Both the position numbers and the translations under genes were made by a program. Of a stretch of DNA of 33,791 nucleotides, positions 1 to 8,298 are shown piece after piece (the stretch's first letter is position 1; each line of letters begins with the position of its first letter). The notes beneath the pieces were generated by a model, which saw nothing but the letters and a program-made list of their open reading frames with translations, did no database searches and was not told the DNA's origin. Where the stretch lies: positions 1 through 33,791 of the forward strand of contig JBBQVZ010000023.1 in the NCBI GenBank assembly GCA_038211015.1, written 5' to 3'. The DNA comes from JBBQVZ01 sp038211015. Its GTDB lineage: Bacteria; Actinomycetota; UBA4738; HRBIN12.

Positions 1-2112
<2,112 letters not shown>

Positions 2113-2134
2113 CTGCGCCCCTTTCCCTGTTACC

Positions 2135-2158
2135 GATCTGCCGGCCGATCTGCCGGCC
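2135..2158. repeat. Tandem 12-bp repeat in the nrdJ leader
   Basis: GATCTGCCGGCC occurs twice head to tail (2135-2146 and 2147-2158), about 23 bp before the nrdJ start codon, inside its predicted untranslated leader. Each unit contains the CCGG palindrome. It may be a simple slippage duplication; no function can be assigned. Confidence 0.85.
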
Positions 2159-2229
2159 AACTTGGCCGATGTGGAATCCGTGTGGATATCCTGTGGAAAG
2201 AATGACATCCGTGTGATTCGGGCTTGGCG

Positions 2230-2258
2230 ATTGTGGACTCCTGGATCCCGGACGTCAA
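2230..2258 (-). promoter_or_regulatory. Putative nrdJ promoter
   Basis: On the minus strand, TTGACG (2258-2253) is followed after exactly 17 bp by CACAAT (2235-2230). This is close to the sigma-70/SigA consensus and would start RNA near 2223, giving a leader of about 110 nt before the GTG at 2112. The -35 overlaps the weaker NrdR box. Called by eye; no transcription data. Confidence 0.5.
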
Positions 2259-2300
2259 GATGATGTGCCAAGAAACTTCGCAACCCACTACATGTAGTAT
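2253..2300. promoter_or_regulatory. Pair of NrdR boxes upstream of nrdJ
   Basis: The upstream box (2285-2300) contains a perfect 12-bp palindrome, ACTACATGTAGT at 2287-2298, and agrees with the NrdR consensus (ACAC-W-ATATAT-W-GTGT type) at about 12 of 16 positions. A weaker box at 2253-2268 agrees at about 9 of 16, lies 32 bp away centre to centre, and overlaps the -35 of the putative promoter. NrdR binds paired boxes about three helical turns apart in known systems. The first box is convincing; the second rests on spacing and position. Confidence 0.65.
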
Positions 2301-2329
2301 CTCAGGTGGGGAGCCCAGCGACAGCAGCT

Positions 2330-2806
2330 TTACCGGGATCGAGGCTTCGCGGGCGTCTTCTTCTCCAACAGGACATCCAGCTCGCTCTGGAAGTCCGTGA
2401 TCTCCTGGAAGTCCTTGTAGACGCTCGCGAACCGCATGTACGCCACCTGATCCAGCTTCCGCAAACTGGCCAGCACCTCGACGCCGACCGCCTGGGAGGT
2501 CACCTCGGGACCCTTGCGGCGGAGCCGCTCCTCGACCCTGTCCACGACCCGCTCCACCTGCTCGGGGGAGACCGGACGGTTCTTGATGGCCTTCAGGATG
2601 CCGCTCTCGAGCTTGGCGCGGTCGAATGGGTCGCGCGAGCCGTCCCGCTTGACCACCACGAGCCCGACGTCCTCGACGCGCTCGAAGGACGTGTACCGGC
2701 GCCCACACGCCCCACACTCGCGCCGGCGTCGGATCGCCGCGCCGCCGTCGGCGGACCGGGAATCGACGACGCGATCGTCGTCCGCATTGCACCAAGGGCA
2801 TCGCAT
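2330..2806 (-). CDS. nrdR: Transcriptional repressor NrdR
   Basis: Zinc-ribbon plus ATP-cone repressor of ribonucleotide reductase genes; senses ATP/dATP. The 158-aa protein begins MRCPWC, with the Cys4 zinc ribbon at C3, C6, C31 and C34, followed by an ATP-cone from about residue 45 (VVVKRDGSRDPFD onward) and a YMRFASVYKDF stretch near 110-120, all typical. The reading frame extends six codons upstream to another ATG at 2824, but that ATG lies inside an NrdR box and homologs begin at MRCP, so 2806 is preferred. It sits directly upstream of nrdJ and carries its own promoter with two NrdR boxes in the 58-bp gap after the LysM gene, implying autoregulation. Length and motifs are full and normal. 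Confidence 0.96.
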   Translation of the reverse strand: MRCPWCNADDDRVVDSRSADGGAAIRRRRECGACGRRYTSFERVEDVGLVVVKRDGSRDPFDRAKLESGILKAIKNRPVSPEQVERVVDRVEERLRRKGPEVTSQAVGVEVLASLRKLDQVAYMRFASVYKDFQEITDFQSELDVLLEKKTPAKPRSR

Positions 2807-2815
2807 GGTCGCTCG

Positions 2816-2831
2816 CCACAACATCTTGTGG
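2816..2831. promoter_or_regulatory. NrdR box 1 of nrdR (near transcription start)
   Basis: The 16-bp core CCACAACATCTTGTGG lies in a longer inverted repeat with 8-bp arms (CGCCACAA 2814-2821 and TTGTGGCG 2826-2833). It fits the NrdR box shape, with CACAA and TTGTG arms around AT. It sits just downstream of the predicted -10 at 2840-2845, over the expected transcription start, where a bound repressor would block initiation. Confidence 0.7.
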
Positions 2832-2839
2832 CGGCGCGA

Positions 2840-2868
2840 ACCGTACCCGCACCATGTTGCGTCGTCAA
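2840..2868 (-). promoter_or_regulatory. Putative nrdR promoter
   Basis: Minus-strand TTGACG (2868-2863), exactly 17 bp, then TACGGT (2845-2840). The predicted start is near 2833, about 27 nt before the nrdR ATG. The -35 overlaps the stop codon of the upstream LysM gene. NrdR box 2 fills the spacer and box 1 covers the start, so the promoter should be repressed by its own product. Confidence 0.55.
2847..2862. promoter_or_regulatory. NrdR box 2 of nrdR (in the promoter spacer)
   Basis: CGCACCATGTTGCG at 2848-2861 is an imperfect palindrome (12 of 14 positions self-complementary) centred at 2854.5, exactly 31 bp from the centre of box 1 at 2823.5. It matches the NrdR consensus less well (about 10 of 16), but the three-helical-turn spacing and its place between -35 and -10 support it. 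Confidence 0.55.
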
Positions 2869-3179
2869 GCGACGCGCGGGATCACGATCGCCTGTCCGGG
2901 GACGATGGCACCCGCGTCGATGCGGTTGCGGACCGCGATGGCGTCCACCAATGCCCGCGGATCCACCCCGTCGGCCGCTCTCTCGGCGATGGACCAGACC
3001 GTGTCCCCCACCCGCACGACGTAGACCTGCTCCCAGCGCCTGGCGGGGAGCACCTTCGCGTCCGCCGGCTCCGGGTGGCGGCTGAGCGCCCCGGCCACGG
3101 GAGCGCCGAGGACCACCCCGACGGCCACGCTCACCATGGCGGCGGCGATCCGGCGGCGGCGAACGCATGTTCGACTCAT
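2865..3179 (-). CDS. Small membrane-anchored LysM protein, probable SOS-induced cell-division suppressor
   Basis: 104 aa: a short basic N-terminus (residues 1-10), one hydrophobic segment at about 11-32, then a LysM peptidoglycan-binding domain at about 52-101 (YVVRVGDTVWSIAER to PGQAIVIP). The gene lies divergent from lexA and upstream of nrdR. This is the position of Mycobacterium Rv2719c (ChiZ) and, next to lexA, of Corynebacterium DivS and Bacillus YneA, all small SOS-induced proteins that delay division. LexA boxes in front of and inside the gene support SOS control. The start at 3179 gives an N-terminal signal/anchor and lies 6 nt after a -10-like element, so the mRNA may be leaderless; much longer upstream readings of the frame run over lexA and are not real. 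Function is inferred from position, boxes and domain layout. Confidence 0.8.
   Translation of the reverse strand: MSRTCVRRRRIAAAMVSVAVGVVLGAPVAGALSRHPEPADAKVLPARRWEQVYVVRVGDTVWSIAERAADGVDPRALVDAIAVRNRIDAGAIVPGQAIVIPRVA
3160..3173. promoter_or_regulatory. LexA (SOS) box 1, inside the start of the LysM gene
   Basis: CGAACGCATGTTCG fits the Gram-positive/actinobacterial LexA consensus CGAAC-RNRY-GTTYG at every defined position. It overlaps codons 3-7 of the LysM gene, just downstream of its predicted transcription start, where LexA could act as a roadblock. Confidence 0.8.
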
Positions 3180-3185
3180 GATTCG

Positions 3186-3214
3186 ATGATGCCCGAACAG
3201 GTGTTCGGAGTCAA
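3186..3214 (-). promoter_or_regulatory. Putative promoter of the LysM gene
   Basis: Minus-strand TTGACT (3214-3209), 17-bp spacer, CATCAT (3191-3186). The predicted transcription start falls on or next to the ATG at 3179, so the transcript may be leaderless. LexA box 2 fills the spacer, 1 nt from the -35 and 2 nt from the -10. Confidence 0.5.
3194..3207. promoter_or_regulatory. LexA (SOS) box 2, in the spacer of the LysM promoter
   Basis: CGAACAGGTGTTCG matches the LexA consensus fully. It lies between the predicted -35 and -10 of the LysM gene, the same placement seen for the recA box, so LexA should block polymerase directly. Confidence 0.88.
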
Positions 3215-3223
3215 GGGTTGGCT

Positions 3224-3237
3224 CGAACATATGTTTG
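3224..3237. promoter_or_regulatory. LexA (SOS) box 3, at the lexA promoter
   Basis: CGAACATATGTTTG matches the LexA consensus fully. It overlaps the first three bases of the predicted lexA -35 (TTGATT, 3235-3240). Centre-to-centre spacing to box 2 is 30 bp, and from box 2 to box 1 it is 34 bp. It points to lexA autoregulation. Confidence 0.9.
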
Positions 3238-3263
3238 ATTCCTCTCCCCGCCGGTGTTAGCGT
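3235..3263 (+). promoter_or_regulatory. Putative lexA promoter
   Basis: TTGATT (3235-3240), 17-bp spacer, TAGCGT (3258-3263), a good actinobacterial-style promoter. It gives a leader of roughly 25 nt to the ATG at 3295, containing the AGGAAGG ribosome site. The -35 is overlapped by LexA box 3. Confidence 0.6.
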
Positions 3264-3294
3264 GCGTCCGACCACGTCAGGAAGGCTAATGACC

Positions 3295-3906
3295 ATGTCT
3301 GACATCACTCCCAGACAGCAGCGGATCCTCGACGTCATCGCCGAGACGGTCCGCACACGCGGGTACCCGCCCACCGTGCGCGAGATCGGCGAAGCCGTCG
3401 GTCTGACCTCGTCCTCGAGCGTCCACGCGCAGCTCGCGAACCTGGAGAAGAAGGGACTCCTGACGAAGGACGCGACCAAGCCTCGGGCGATGTCGCTGTC
3501 CGAACCCAAGGTCGACGGCGCCGTGGTGCCGTTGCTCGGACGGATCGCCGCAGGCGCTCCGGTGCTGGCCACCGAGAATGTCGAAGAGCACATCACCGTG
3601 CCGTACTCGTTCGTGTCGGGCAACGCCGACCACTTCGCGCTACGGGTCGCGGGCGATTCCATGATCGGCGCGGGCATCCTCGACGGCGACGTCGTCGTGA
3701 TCCGGTCGCAGGCCACGGCGCAGGACGGCCAGGTCGTCGCCGCGCTTCTGCCCGGTCCGGCCGAGGACGAGGCGACGGTCAAGCGGCTCGGCCACGACGG
3801 CGCGCGGGTCATGCTCATCCCCGAGAACCCCGCCATGGAGCCGTTCGAGATGATCGGCGGGCGGATCCTCGGCAGGGTGGTGGCAGTGCTCCGCCGCCTG
3901 CCGTAG
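3295..3906 (+). CDS. lexA: SOS repressor LexA
   Basis: 203-aa S24-family self-cleaving repressor of the DNA-damage response. The N-terminal winged helix covers about residues 1-65 (ITPRQQRILDVI, then GYPPTVREIG and SSSSVHAQLANLEKKG as recognition region). The cleavage bond is A86-G87 in RIAAGAP, with catalytic S122 (AGDSM) and K163 (TVKRL). Two in-frame ATGs are near: 3289 and 3295. The ribosome site AGGAAGG is only 3 nt from the first but 9 nt from the second, so 3295 (MSDITPRQ) is preferred; 3289 would add two residues. It is divergent from the LysM gene and shares three LexA boxes with it. RecA filaments trigger cleavage; recA is in the same window with its own box. Confidence 0.97.
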   Translation: MSDITPRQQRILDVIAETVRTRGYPPTVREIGEAVGLTSSSSVHAQLANLEKKGLLTKDATKPRAMSLSEPKVDGAVVPLLGRIAAGAPVLATENVEEHITVPYSFVSGNADHFALRVAGDSMIGAGILDGDVVVIRSQATAQDGQVVAALLPGPAEDEATVKRLGHDGARVMLIPENPAMEPFEMIGGRILGRVVAVLRRLP

Positions 3907-3956
3907 GCGCGGGACACCCGCTAAGCTCGTCGGCACGCCTTCGACCAGGAGCGCAG

Positions 3957-4943
3957 ATGCCCGACGCCACCACCAACCTCGAACGCCAGATCCGATCGCA
4001 GCCGGAAGCGCTCTCCACCTTGCTGGGCTCGTCCGAGGTACGGCAGCAGGTCCACGAGGCCGCCGAGCGCCTCCATCGCGCTCGACGCCTCTGGGTCGTG
4101 GGCACCGGCACCAGCCTTCACGCAGCGGAGCTGGGGGCGTCGTTGATCCAGCTCTCCGGCAGACAGGCGCATGCCGTCTCGGCCATGGAGTTCGTCGATT
4201 TCGCCCCGCTGGTGGGACCGCAGGACGGCATCGTCGTGATCACGCACACCGCCGAGACGGCGTACGCGTTGTCCACCCGCGCGCAGGCGTTCTCCGCCGG
4301 CCTGGGACCCGTCCTGATCACGAAGCGCGGCTCGGGCTTCCCCGACGCGATCGAGACCGTCGACAAGGAGACGTCCGATACCTACACCGTCAGCTACACG
4401 ACGGCGGTCCTCGCTCTGGCTCTCCTGGCGAAGGAGATCGGCGCGGAGAGCCTGGACGACGCCACGCTGGCACGCGTGCCGGAGGCGGTCGCCGCGGCGA
4501 TCGCGGATCCGTCGATCGACGCGATCGCCCAGCCCGAGCGCTTGCTGGTCCTCGTCGGGGCGGGCCCGAGCGCCGTCACGGCCCGCGAGGGCGCGCTCAA
4601 GGTCCGCGAGGCCTCGCGCTTCCTGGCCGAGGGGTTCGACGCCGAGTATCTCCTGCACGGCTCGGCCGTCCCGCTCGATGGCCGCGACCGCGTGGTCGCT
4701 CTCTCCCCACCGGACCCGAGCGGATTGGTCGAAGCGATCGCGCACGCCGCGGAGTCGGAGAAGGTCAAGGTGACGCGTCTGACGGAGCCGGCCGATCTGC
4801 CGCAGACGCTCGCGCAGCTCCCCCTCACCGTCCGGCTTCAGCTCCTCGCGCTCCGGTTCGCGCAGGAGCGGTCCCAGGACCCCGACAAGGTGATCGTGGG
4901 GGCCTGGAACGATCCGGCCACGTGGGCGATCGGCGCTCCGTAG
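3957..4943 (+). CDS. SIS-domain sugar-phosphate isomerase-like protein (GlmS isomerase half, no glutaminase)
   Basis: 328 aa with two SIS (sugar isomerase) domains, at about 35-165 and 190-320. The first SIS phosphate loop is VVGTGTS at 47-53. The N-terminal LERQIRSQPEAL resembles the start of the GlmS isomerase half, and ALKVREAS with AEYLLHGS resembles its catalytic region, with Glu and His kept. The N-terminal glutamine amidotransferase domain of GlmS is absent, so it cannot make glucosamine-6-phosphate from glutamine alone. Relatives of this build include AgaS- and FrlB-type deaminases/isomerases and uncharacterised actinobacterial SIS proteins; the substrate is not known. AGGAG lies about 7 nt before the ATG. 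It follows lexA by 50 bp on the same strand and converges on hflX. Confidence 0.82.
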   Translation: MPDATTNLERQIRSQPEALSTLLGSSEVRQQVHEAAERLHRARRLWVVGTGTSLHAAELGASLIQLSGRQAHAVSAMEFVDFAPLVGPQDGIVVITHTAETAYALSTRAQAFSAGLGPVLITKRGSGFPDAIETVDKETSDTYTVSYTTAVLALALLAKEIGAESLDDATLARVPEAVAAAIADPSIDAIAQPERLLVLVGAGPSAVTAREGALKVREASRFLAEGFDAEYLLHGSAVPLDGRDRVVALSPPDPSGLVEAIAHAAESEKVKVTRLTEPADLPQTLAQLPLTVRLQLLALRFAQERSQDPDKVIVGAWNDPATWAIGAP

Positions 4944-4960
4944 CGGCGGCGAACCACTCC

Positions 4961-4984
4961 CCTAGGACCGAACCTAGGACCGAA
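4961..4984. repeat. Tandem 12-bp repeat covering the hflX stop codon
   Basis: CCTAGGACCGAA occurs twice head to tail (4961-4972 and 4973-4984), in the 30-bp gap between the convergent SIS and hflX genes. The hflX stop (TAG at 4976-4974) lies in the second copy, so the duplication repeats the end of the gene, including a spare stop codon. No terminator hairpin with a T-run is visible here. Confidence 0.85.
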
Positions 4985-6299
4985 CGAACTCCCGGACGGC
5001 CGCCAGCTCGCGCTCGCCGACCAATGCCCGCACGATGGTCCCCTCGCCGTCGGACTCCGTACCCAGGACCTCGGCTTCCCGATACAGCCGCGCGGTGACG
5101 TCCTCTCGGCCCCAGGGCACCAGCAGCGTCACCTCGAGCGGCGGATGCGGGATGGCGTCGCCGACGACCTCGAGCAGCCCCTCGGCGCCCTCGCCGGTGA
5201 GCGCCGACACCGCGACCGAGCCCGGGAACCGGCGAGCCAGGCGCGCCCGCGCCGAGCCCGCGACCTGGTCGATCTTGTTGAGGGCGAGGACTTCCGGGAT
5301 GTCTCCCGCCCCGATCTCGCCGAGCACCCGGCGCACGGCCTCGATCTGCTCGTCCATCTCCTGCGATGCCGCGTCGGCGACGTGCAGGATCACGTCGGCC
5401 TCGGTGACCTCCTCGAGCGTGGAGCGGAACGCCTCGACCAGATCGTGGGGCAGCTTGCTCACGAACCCGACGGTGTCCGACAGCGTCGCGCGACGGCCGC
5501 CGGGGAGCTCGAGCTTGCGGGTGGTCGGGTCGAGCGTGGCGAACAGCTGATCGGCCACCAACGCGCGCGCTCCGGTGAGCTGGTTGAGCAGCGTGGTCTT
5601 TCCGGCGTTCGTGTAGCCGGCGATCGCCACCTGCGTCACGTTGTTGTTCTTCCGGCGGGCGCGCTTCACGTCGCGCGTGCGTCCCATGTCGCGGATGTCG
5701 CGTCGCAGCTTGGAGATCCGCCGGCGGATGTGCTGCCGGTCGACCTCCATCTTGGTCTCGCCGGGTCCGCGGGTGCCGATGCCACCCCCGAGTCGCGACA
5801 TCGCCTCGCCCCAACCCCGCAGCCTGGGCAAGAGGTAATTCAGCTGGGCGAGCTCCACCTGGACCTTGCCCTCCCGCGACCGCGCGTGCAGCGCGAAGAT
5901 GTCGAGGATCAAGGCCGTACGGTCGATCACCTTCACGCCCAAGCGCTCTTCGAGCGACCGGAGCTGACCAGGGGTGAGCTCCCGGTCGAGGATCACCGCG
6001 TCCGCCCGGTTCGCATGGATCACGTCGTGCAGCTCACCCAACTTGCCTTTGCCGACGTAGGTGCCGGGATCGGGCTCGGCGCGGCTCTGGACGATCCTCG
6101 CCACCGGATCGGCACCGGCGGAGTCGGCCAGCGCGGCGAGCTCGTCCAGATCCTCCTCCGCCATCCCGCGACCGACCCCGACCAATACCGCGCGCTCTCG
6201 TATCGCCGGCCGCCAGGTCGCCGAGAGCGGCGACTCGAGCACCTGGCGTTCATCCGTGCGCCTGGGCTTCGGCTTGGACTTCGGATCGCCGGCAGCCAT
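4974..6299 (-). CDS. hflX: Ribosome-associated GTPase HflX
   Basis: 441-aa OBG/HflX-family GTPase that binds the large ribosomal subunit and splits stalled ribosomes. The N-terminal HflX domain runs to about 180 (GTYVGKGK, then GGIGTRGPGETK), followed by an Arg/Lys-rich helical linker. The G domain has G1 GYTNAGKT at 228-235, G3 DTVGF at 275-279 and G4 NKID at 341-344; a short C-terminal domain ends at the stop. The frame extends upstream, but the ATG at 6299 begins a normal N-terminus and overlaps the dapD stop by one base (TGATG), so translation is probably coupled. It is the last gene of the long minus-strand run. Confidence 0.95.
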   Translation of the reverse strand: MAAGDPKSKPKPRRTDERQVLESPLSATWRPAIRERAVLVGVGRGMAEEDLDELAALADSAGADPVARIVQSRAEPDPGTYVGKGKLGELHDVIHANRADAVILDRELTPGQLRSLEERLGVKVIDRTALILDIFALHARSREGKVQVELAQLNYLLPRLRGWGEAMSRLGGGIGTRGPGETKMEVDRQHIRRRISKLRRDIRDMGRTRDVKRARRKNNNVTQVAIAGYTNAGKTTLLNQLTGARALVADQLFATLDPTTRKLELPGGRRATLSDTVGFVSKLPHDLVEAFRSTLEEVTEADVILHVADAASQEMDEQIEAVRRVLGEIGAGDIPEVLALNKIDQVAGSARARLARRFPGSVAVSALTGEGAEGLLEVVGDAIPHPPLEVTLLVPWGREDVTARLYREAEVLGTESDGEGTIVRALVGERELAAVREFVRS

Positions 6300-7132
6300 C
6301 ACGCCTCCACCGCCCCCGGCAGCCCGAACTCGCGCAGGACGTCGTTCAGCACGAGCTTCGACTCGGTGCCGGCGTCGCGGTAGCCGATGATCAAGCCGCA
6401 CGGGAGACCGTAGCTGCCCGCGGGGAACTCCTTGGTCCGCGTGCCGGGGATCACGACGGCTCGCGGCGGCACCACCCCTCGATGCTCGACGGGCTCCGGT
6501 CCCGTGACGTCGATCACCGGAACGCTGCCCGTCAGGACGACGCCGGGCGCGATGACCGCCTCACGTCCGATCCGGATGCCCTCGACGAGCACCACGCGCG
6601 AGCCGATGAACGCGCCGTCCTCCACGACGACCGGCGACGCCTGCACCGGCTCCAACACGCCCCCGATCCCGACGCCGCCGGACAGATGCACGTTCTCGCC
6701 GATCTGCGCGCAGGATCCGACCGTCGCCCACGTGTCCACCATGGTTCCCGGCCCCACCCACGCGCCGATGTTCACGTAGCTCGGCATGAGGATCACGCCG
6801 GGAGACAGGTACGCGCCGTACCTGACGGTCGCCGGGGGGACGACCCGGACCCCCGCGTCCACGAAGCCGTGCTTCAACGGGAGCTTGTCGTGGTACTCGA
6901 ACGGGCCGGACTCGATCATCTCCATGCCGCGGATCCGGAAGTAGAGCAGGACCGCCTTCTTCGTCCATCCGTTCACGACCCAGCCCGCGTCGGTCGGTTC
7001 GGCGACGCGGACCTCACCGCGATCGAGCAGCCCGATGGCGTCCTCAACCGCGGCGCCATCCAACTGCCACTCCTCAGCGTCGAAGCTCGCCTCGATCCGC
7101 GCTGCCAGGTCGGCGTGACGATCGACGCTCAC
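6299..7132 (-). CDS. dapD: 2,3,4,5-tetrahydropyridine-2,6-dicarboxylate N-succinyltransferase
   Basis: 277-aa left-handed beta-helix acyltransferase. It succinylates tetrahydrodipicolinate, committing it to the succinylase branch of diaminopimelate/lysine synthesis. The helical N-terminal domain (about 1-95, with WTKKAVLLYFRI) and hexapeptide repeats (about 100-250; MPSYVNIGAWVG, TMVDTWATVGSCAQIG, VHLSGGVGIGGVLEP) closely resemble the E. coli-type DapD rather than the longer Mycobacterium-type enzyme, which is notable in an actinobacterial context. The GTG start at 7132 overlaps the dapC stop by 4 nt (GTGA). Position between dapC and hflX, with dapE and dapF close by, supports a lysine sub-operon. 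Confidence 0.94.
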   Translation of the reverse strand: MSVDRHADLAARIEASFDAEEWQLDGAAVEDAIGLLDRGEVRVAEPTDAGWVVNGWTKKAVLLYFRIRGMEMIESGPFEYHDKLPLKHGFVDAGVRVVPPATVRYGAYLSPGVILMPSYVNIGAWVGPGTMVDTWATVGSCAQIGENVHLSGGVGIGGVLEPVQASPVVVEDGAFIGSRVVLVEGIRIGREAVIAPGVVLTGSVPVIDVTGPEPVEHRGVVPPRAVVIPGTRTKEFPAGSYGLPCGLIIGYRDAGTESKLVLNDVLREFGLPGAVEA

Positions 7133-8298
7133 GCATGCACCTCCCGATCGGACAGGGCGCCGGCCAGGATGTCCACGGCGCCCCGGCAGTCCTTGAGCGT
7201 CGGCACCATCGCCATGCGAGCGTACCCCTCGCCCTCGGGGCCGAAGAACGATCCGGGCGCAACGACGATGCCGAGGTCGAGCAGCTCCAGGGCCCATGGG
7301 AGGGACGGACGACCGCCCGGGACGGCCACCCACAGGTACATGCCCGCCACGCTTCCCGCGACCTCGACGCCCTTCGCGCGGAAGAGCTCCAGGAAGATGG
7401 CTCGCTTGCGCGAATAGCGTTCGCGTTGCTCCCGGACATGCTCCTCGTCGCCCCACGCGGCGATCGAGGCTCGCTGGACGAACTCCTGTGGCGTCACGCC
7501 CGTCGATGGACGGAGCGCCTTCATCGCCGCGATCAGCTGGCGGTCACCCGCCATGAACCCGGAGCGGTACCCCGTCATGTTGGAGCGCTTGCTTAGCGTG
7601 TTCAGCACGACGATGTTCGAGAGGTCGTCGAGCTGCAGGGCCGACGCAGGGGGGCCGCTCTCGAACCAGACCTCGCTGTACGCCTCGTCGAGCGCCAGGA
7701 GGAAGTCGTGGCGACGTGCGAGCCCGGCGGCCGTATCGAGGAATGCGAGCGGCGCGACGGCGCCGGTCGGGTTGTTCGGGTAGTTCAGCCACAGGATCGC
7801 GGTGCGGTCCCACGTGTCGGCGCCGACGCCGTCGAGGTGGGGCAGGAAGTGAGGGGCGGTGAGCGGGAGCCGCAGCACCTCGCCCCCGGCGAATCGAGCG
7901 CCGCGTTCGGGGATGGTGTAGCCGGGTGCGGTCACGACGATGAGATCCCGCGCCGATGCCGGGTCGAGCACCGCTTGTGCAAGCGAGAAGATCGGCTCCT
8001 TGCTGCCGAGCGTCGGGATCAGGTCGGTGTCGGGATCCAGCGTGACGCCGAACCGCCGGCCGACCCACGCGACGATCGCCTCTCGCAGCTCCTCAAGGCC
8101 CGAGGCGCGCGGGTAGGAGGACGTGGCGACGACCGCATCCCGTAGCGCCTCGCGGATGAACGCCGGCGTCTCGTCGCGGGGATCGCCGACGCCGAAGTCG
8201 ATCAGCTCGCGCCCGGCGTCGAGCGCCTCCTGCTTGCGCCGGTCGAGCTCCTCGAACGGGTACGGCTCCACGTTCCGGATCCCCGGTGACAGCCGCAT
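7129..8298 (-). CDS. dapC: Succinyldiaminopimelate transaminase
   Basis: 389-aa fold-type I PLP aminotransferase. It interconverts N-succinyl-2-amino-6-ketopimelate and N-succinyl-diaminopimelate. Visible: NYPNNPTG near 172-179, LALDEAY with the PLP-ring Asp at 204, and the PLP lysine K237 in TLSKRSNM. Family members also include LL-DAP and alanine/aspartate aminotransferases, so the exact reaction rests on its place between dapD and dapE. The ATG at 8298 overlaps the dapE stop by one base (TGATG); a TTG one codon upstream is possible but less likely. It ends with a 4-nt overlap with dapD. Confidence 0.9.
   Translation of the reverse strand: MRLSPGIRNVEPYPFEELDRRKQEALDAGRELIDFGVGDPRDETPAFIREALRDAVVATSSYPRASGLEELREAIVAWVGRRFGVTLDPDTDLIPTLGSKEPIFSLAQAVLDPASARDLIVVTAPGYTIPERGARFAGGEVLRLPLTAPHFLPHLDGVGADTWDRTAILWLNYPNNPTGAVAPLAFLDTAAGLARRHDFLLALDEAYSEVWFESGPPASALQLDDLSNIVVLNTLSKRSNMTGYRSGFMAGDRQLIAAMKALRPSTGVTPQEFVQRASIAAWGDEEHVREQRERYSRKRAIFLELFRAKGVEVAGSVAGMYLWVAVPGGRPSLPWALELLDLGIVVAPGSFFGPEGEGYARMAMVPTLKDCRGAVDILAGALSDREVHA

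Noticed and set aside
2113..2329. Cobalamin riboswitch before nrdJ
   Set aside because: The region has NrdR boxes and a promoter, but I find no B12-box (GCCACTG-like) or matching helices. The 56-bp gap before the adenosyltransferase gene is too short for one.
2865..3917. 350-aa reading of the LysM gene
   Set aside because: The extension runs across the whole of lexA and its promoter on the opposite strand. Only the 104-aa part has signal/anchor plus LysM character.
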